Origin: Flavobacteriales bacterium UBA4422
GTDB lineage: Bacteria > Bacteroidota > Bacteroidia > Flavobacteriales_G > Salibacteraceae
DNA: 64,000 nt
Direction of reading: 5' to 3'
NCBI GenBank assembly: GCA_002389645.1
Contig: DGQE01000015.1
Span: 62,001 to 126,000, forward strand
Shown piece after piece: positions 62,669-64,000 of the stretch. Made by a program: the position numbers and the translations under genes. The notes below the pieces were generated by a model. The model searched no databases, had not been told where the DNA came from, and saw only the letters and a list, made by a program, of their open reading frames with translations. Every line of letters starts with the position of its first letter. The stretch's first letter is position 1.

Positions 62669-62959
62669 CTACATATGCTTCACCTCATCCGGTAAATCAT
62701 AAAATGTTGGGTGACGATAGATCTTATCATTTGCTGGCTCGAAAAGCGCGTCCTTATCCACAGGATCAGACGCTGTTATATGCACAGACTCAACCACCCA
62801 AAGACTTACACCTTCATTTCTTCTAGTATAAACGTCCCGCGCCATTTCCAGTGCCATTTCAGCGTCAGCAGCATGCAAACTGCCCGCATGTCGGTGACTT
62901 AATCCTGCTTTACTTCTTATGAAAACCTCCCAAAGAGGCCAATTTTTCTTGTTAGACAT
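62669..62959 (-). CDS. paaB: Phenylacetyl-CoA epoxidase subunit PaaB
   Basis: Small subunit (96 residues) of the ring 1,2-phenylacetyl-CoA epoxidase. Family pattern: WPLWEVFIRSKAGLSHRHAGSLHAADAEMALEMARDVYTRRNEGVSLWVV. Essential for activity though not catalytic. It follows paaA after 19 bases and is the last gene before the terminator, so paaC does not follow it as it does in most operons. Confidence 0.95.
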   Translation of the reverse strand: MSNKKNWPLWEVFIRSKAGLSHRHAGSLHAADAEMALEMARDVYTRRNEGVSLWVVESVHITASDPVDKDALFEPANDKIYRHPTFYDLPDEVKHM

Positions 62960-62978
62960 AGTGATGGTAATTTATGGT

Positions 62979-63935
62979 TTAAGCTGCTTTCGTAGCTTCT
63001 CTTCTCTTTTGTTTCTTATCAGCATACTCCATGGCTGCTTCGCGCACCCACTCACCTTTTTCATAGGCTTCTTTTCTTGCTCTAATTCGCCGACGGTTGC
63101 ATTTTCCGTTGCCTTTCACAACACTCCAAAACTCATCCCAATCCAGAGGGCTCATTTCATAATGACCGGTTTCTTCGTTGAACTTCAAGTTAGGATCTGG
63201 CACTTCGCAACCCAACAATTCGCATTGGGGAACAGTCATGTCTAAAAAGCGCTGACGTAATTCATCATTTGAAAAACGCTTGATCTTCCAATTCATACTT
63301 TGTTCAGAATGTGATGACTCTGTGTCGTGAGGACCAAACATCATCAAAGCTGGGAACCACCAGCGGTTGATAGCGTCTTGCGCCATACGCTTTTGTTCTG
63401 GTGTTCCTTTCGCCATAGCCAACATGATCGAATACCCTTGTCTTTGGTGAAAGCTCTCCTCCTTACACACCCGAACCATCGCTCGACTGTACGGACCATA
63501 TGAGCAACGGCATAATGGCACTTGATTCATAATCGCAGCGCCATCTACCAACCAACCAATAGCTCCTATATCAGCCCAGGTCAACGTTGGATAATTAAAA
63601 ATGGAAGAATATTTCGCTTTTCCTGAGTGTAAATCTTCGATTGTGTCGTCTCTTTCAACGCCCAATGTTTCAGCTGCAGAATACAGGTAGAGGCCGTGAC
63701 CAGCTTCGTCTTGCACTTTAGCCAAAAGCGCCACTTTTCTCTTCAAGCTTGGAGCTCTTGTAATCCAGTTAGCTTCTGGCAGCATACCCACAATTTCGCT
63801 GTGCGCATGCTGTGAGATTTGACGAATGAGCGTTTTACGGTATGCGTCTGGCATCCAGTCCTTTGGCTCTATTTTTATTTCATTATCGACTCTCTCTTGG
63901 AAAATCTTTTCTAAATCTTTATCAGCCATAATCAT
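62979..63935 (-). CDS. paaA: Phenylacetyl-CoA epoxidase catalytic subunit PaaA
   Basis: Diiron oxygenase subunit that forms the ring epoxide of phenylacetyl-CoA with O2. Iron-ligand helices: HAHSEIVGMLPE (~42-53), KVQDEAGHGLYLY with E-x2-H (~72-84), and CKEESFHQRQG with E-E-x-x-H. RWWFPALMMFGPHDTES is family-typical. 318 residues. The start may be the third codon (63929) instead. The 65 bases upstream of the gene hold a palindrome. PaaC, D and E are not in the window. Confidence 0.95.
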   Translation of the reverse strand: MIMADKDLEKIFQERVDNEIKIEPKDWMPDAYRKTLIRQISQHAHSEIVGMLPEANWITRAPSLKRKVALLAKVQDEAGHGLYLYSAAETLGVERDDTIEDLHSGKAKYSSIFNYPTLTWADIGAIGWLVDGAAIMNQVPLCRCSYGPYSRAMVRVCKEESFHQRQGYSIMLAMAKGTPEQKRMAQDAINRWWFPALMMFGPHDTESSHSEQSMNWKIKRFSNDELRQRFLDMTVPQCELLGCEVPDPNLKFNEETGHYEMSPLDWDEFWSVVKGNGKCNRRRIRARKEAYEKGEWVREAAMEYADKKQKRREATKAA

Positions 63936-63981
63936 CGTGTGTGTTTGCGAATATAAATACGTAGGTTGGTTTGGTGGCTGA

Positions 63982-63997
63982 TTGAACGTAAGTTCAA
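63982..63997. promoter_or_regulatory. Palindrome upstream of paaA (candidate regulator-binding site)
   Basis: A perfect 6-bp inverted repeat TTGAAC-GTAA-GTTCAA lies 47 bases before paaA. TetR/GntR-type regulators bind sites of this kind in other paa clusters. Since the window ends here, it could also be part of a gene end. Confidence 0.35.
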
Positions 63998-64000
63998 GGT

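Overview
This window is a chromosomal segment of a member of the Bacteroidetes, most likely a marine-type Flavobacteriales bacterium. The evidence is the gliding genes gldE and gldD beside mutY-ssb, a PorV/PorQ-like protein, four proteins carrying type 9 secretion (T9SS) C-terminal sorting domains, promoter boxes of the Bacteroidetes TAnnTTTG type, and few Shine-Dalgarno-like sites. Gene density is very high. No intergenic gap reaches 300 bases, and I see no tRNA, rRNA, CRISPR array or insertion sequence.

Layout. Bases 1-7572 hold the tail of trhO, then purH and the rod-shape operon mreB-mreC-mreD-mrdA-rodA. Bases 7569-20908 hold envelope and secreted proteins: an exported endonuclease/phosphatase-fold protein, a YihY/BrkB membrane protein, a GH3 lipoprotein, a LEA14-like lipoprotein, three large T9SS type B proteins and an M20 dipeptidase. 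Bases 20943-31622 are mostly housekeeping: MlaF/MlaE, SprT, mannose-1-phosphate guanylyltransferase, fumarase, RF2, RecX, RNase G, HU and MutY, with three small genes of 30-56 residues. Bases 31654-40676 hold ssb-gldE-gldD, heme A synthase, tatC, a DUF5686 protein, lptB, purS and pssA. Bases 40787-53878 hold a PorV-like protein facing a truncated ABC ATPase remnant, an exonuclease, a serine hydrolase, a sugar-phosphate isomerase, lysS, a PrsW protease, gpsA, a twice-frameshifted hybrid histidine kinase and uvrC.

The most striking region is 53879-62647. A MerR-type regulator carries both hallmarks of the B12-dependent photoreceptors CarH/LitR, namely W-x9-E-H and E-x-H-x-x-G. It is followed by ten tightly packed genes reading the same way: an ECF sigma factor, crtI, crtB, an exported protein of unknown function, idi, a 6-pyruvoyl-tetrahydropterin-synthase-like gene, folE, an atypical SDR, a flavin reductase-like gene and a class I photolyase/cryptochrome. 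The layout recalls the LitR-LitS light circuit of Streptomyces. I infer a light-damage regulon in which one photoreceptor-sigma switch makes carotenoid (quencher), photolyase (repair), and probably the pterin and reduced-flavin supply for photolyase. GTTTAA-type half-sites lie in front of both the regulator and the sigma factor, and the excision repair gene uvrC is divergent from the regulator across the same gap.

The window ends with paaB and paaA of the phenylacetyl-CoA epoxidase, closed off by a terminator, so paaCDE must lie elsewhere. Two loci are visibly degenerate: the ABC ATPase at 41803-42405 and the histidine kinase at 49629-52070.
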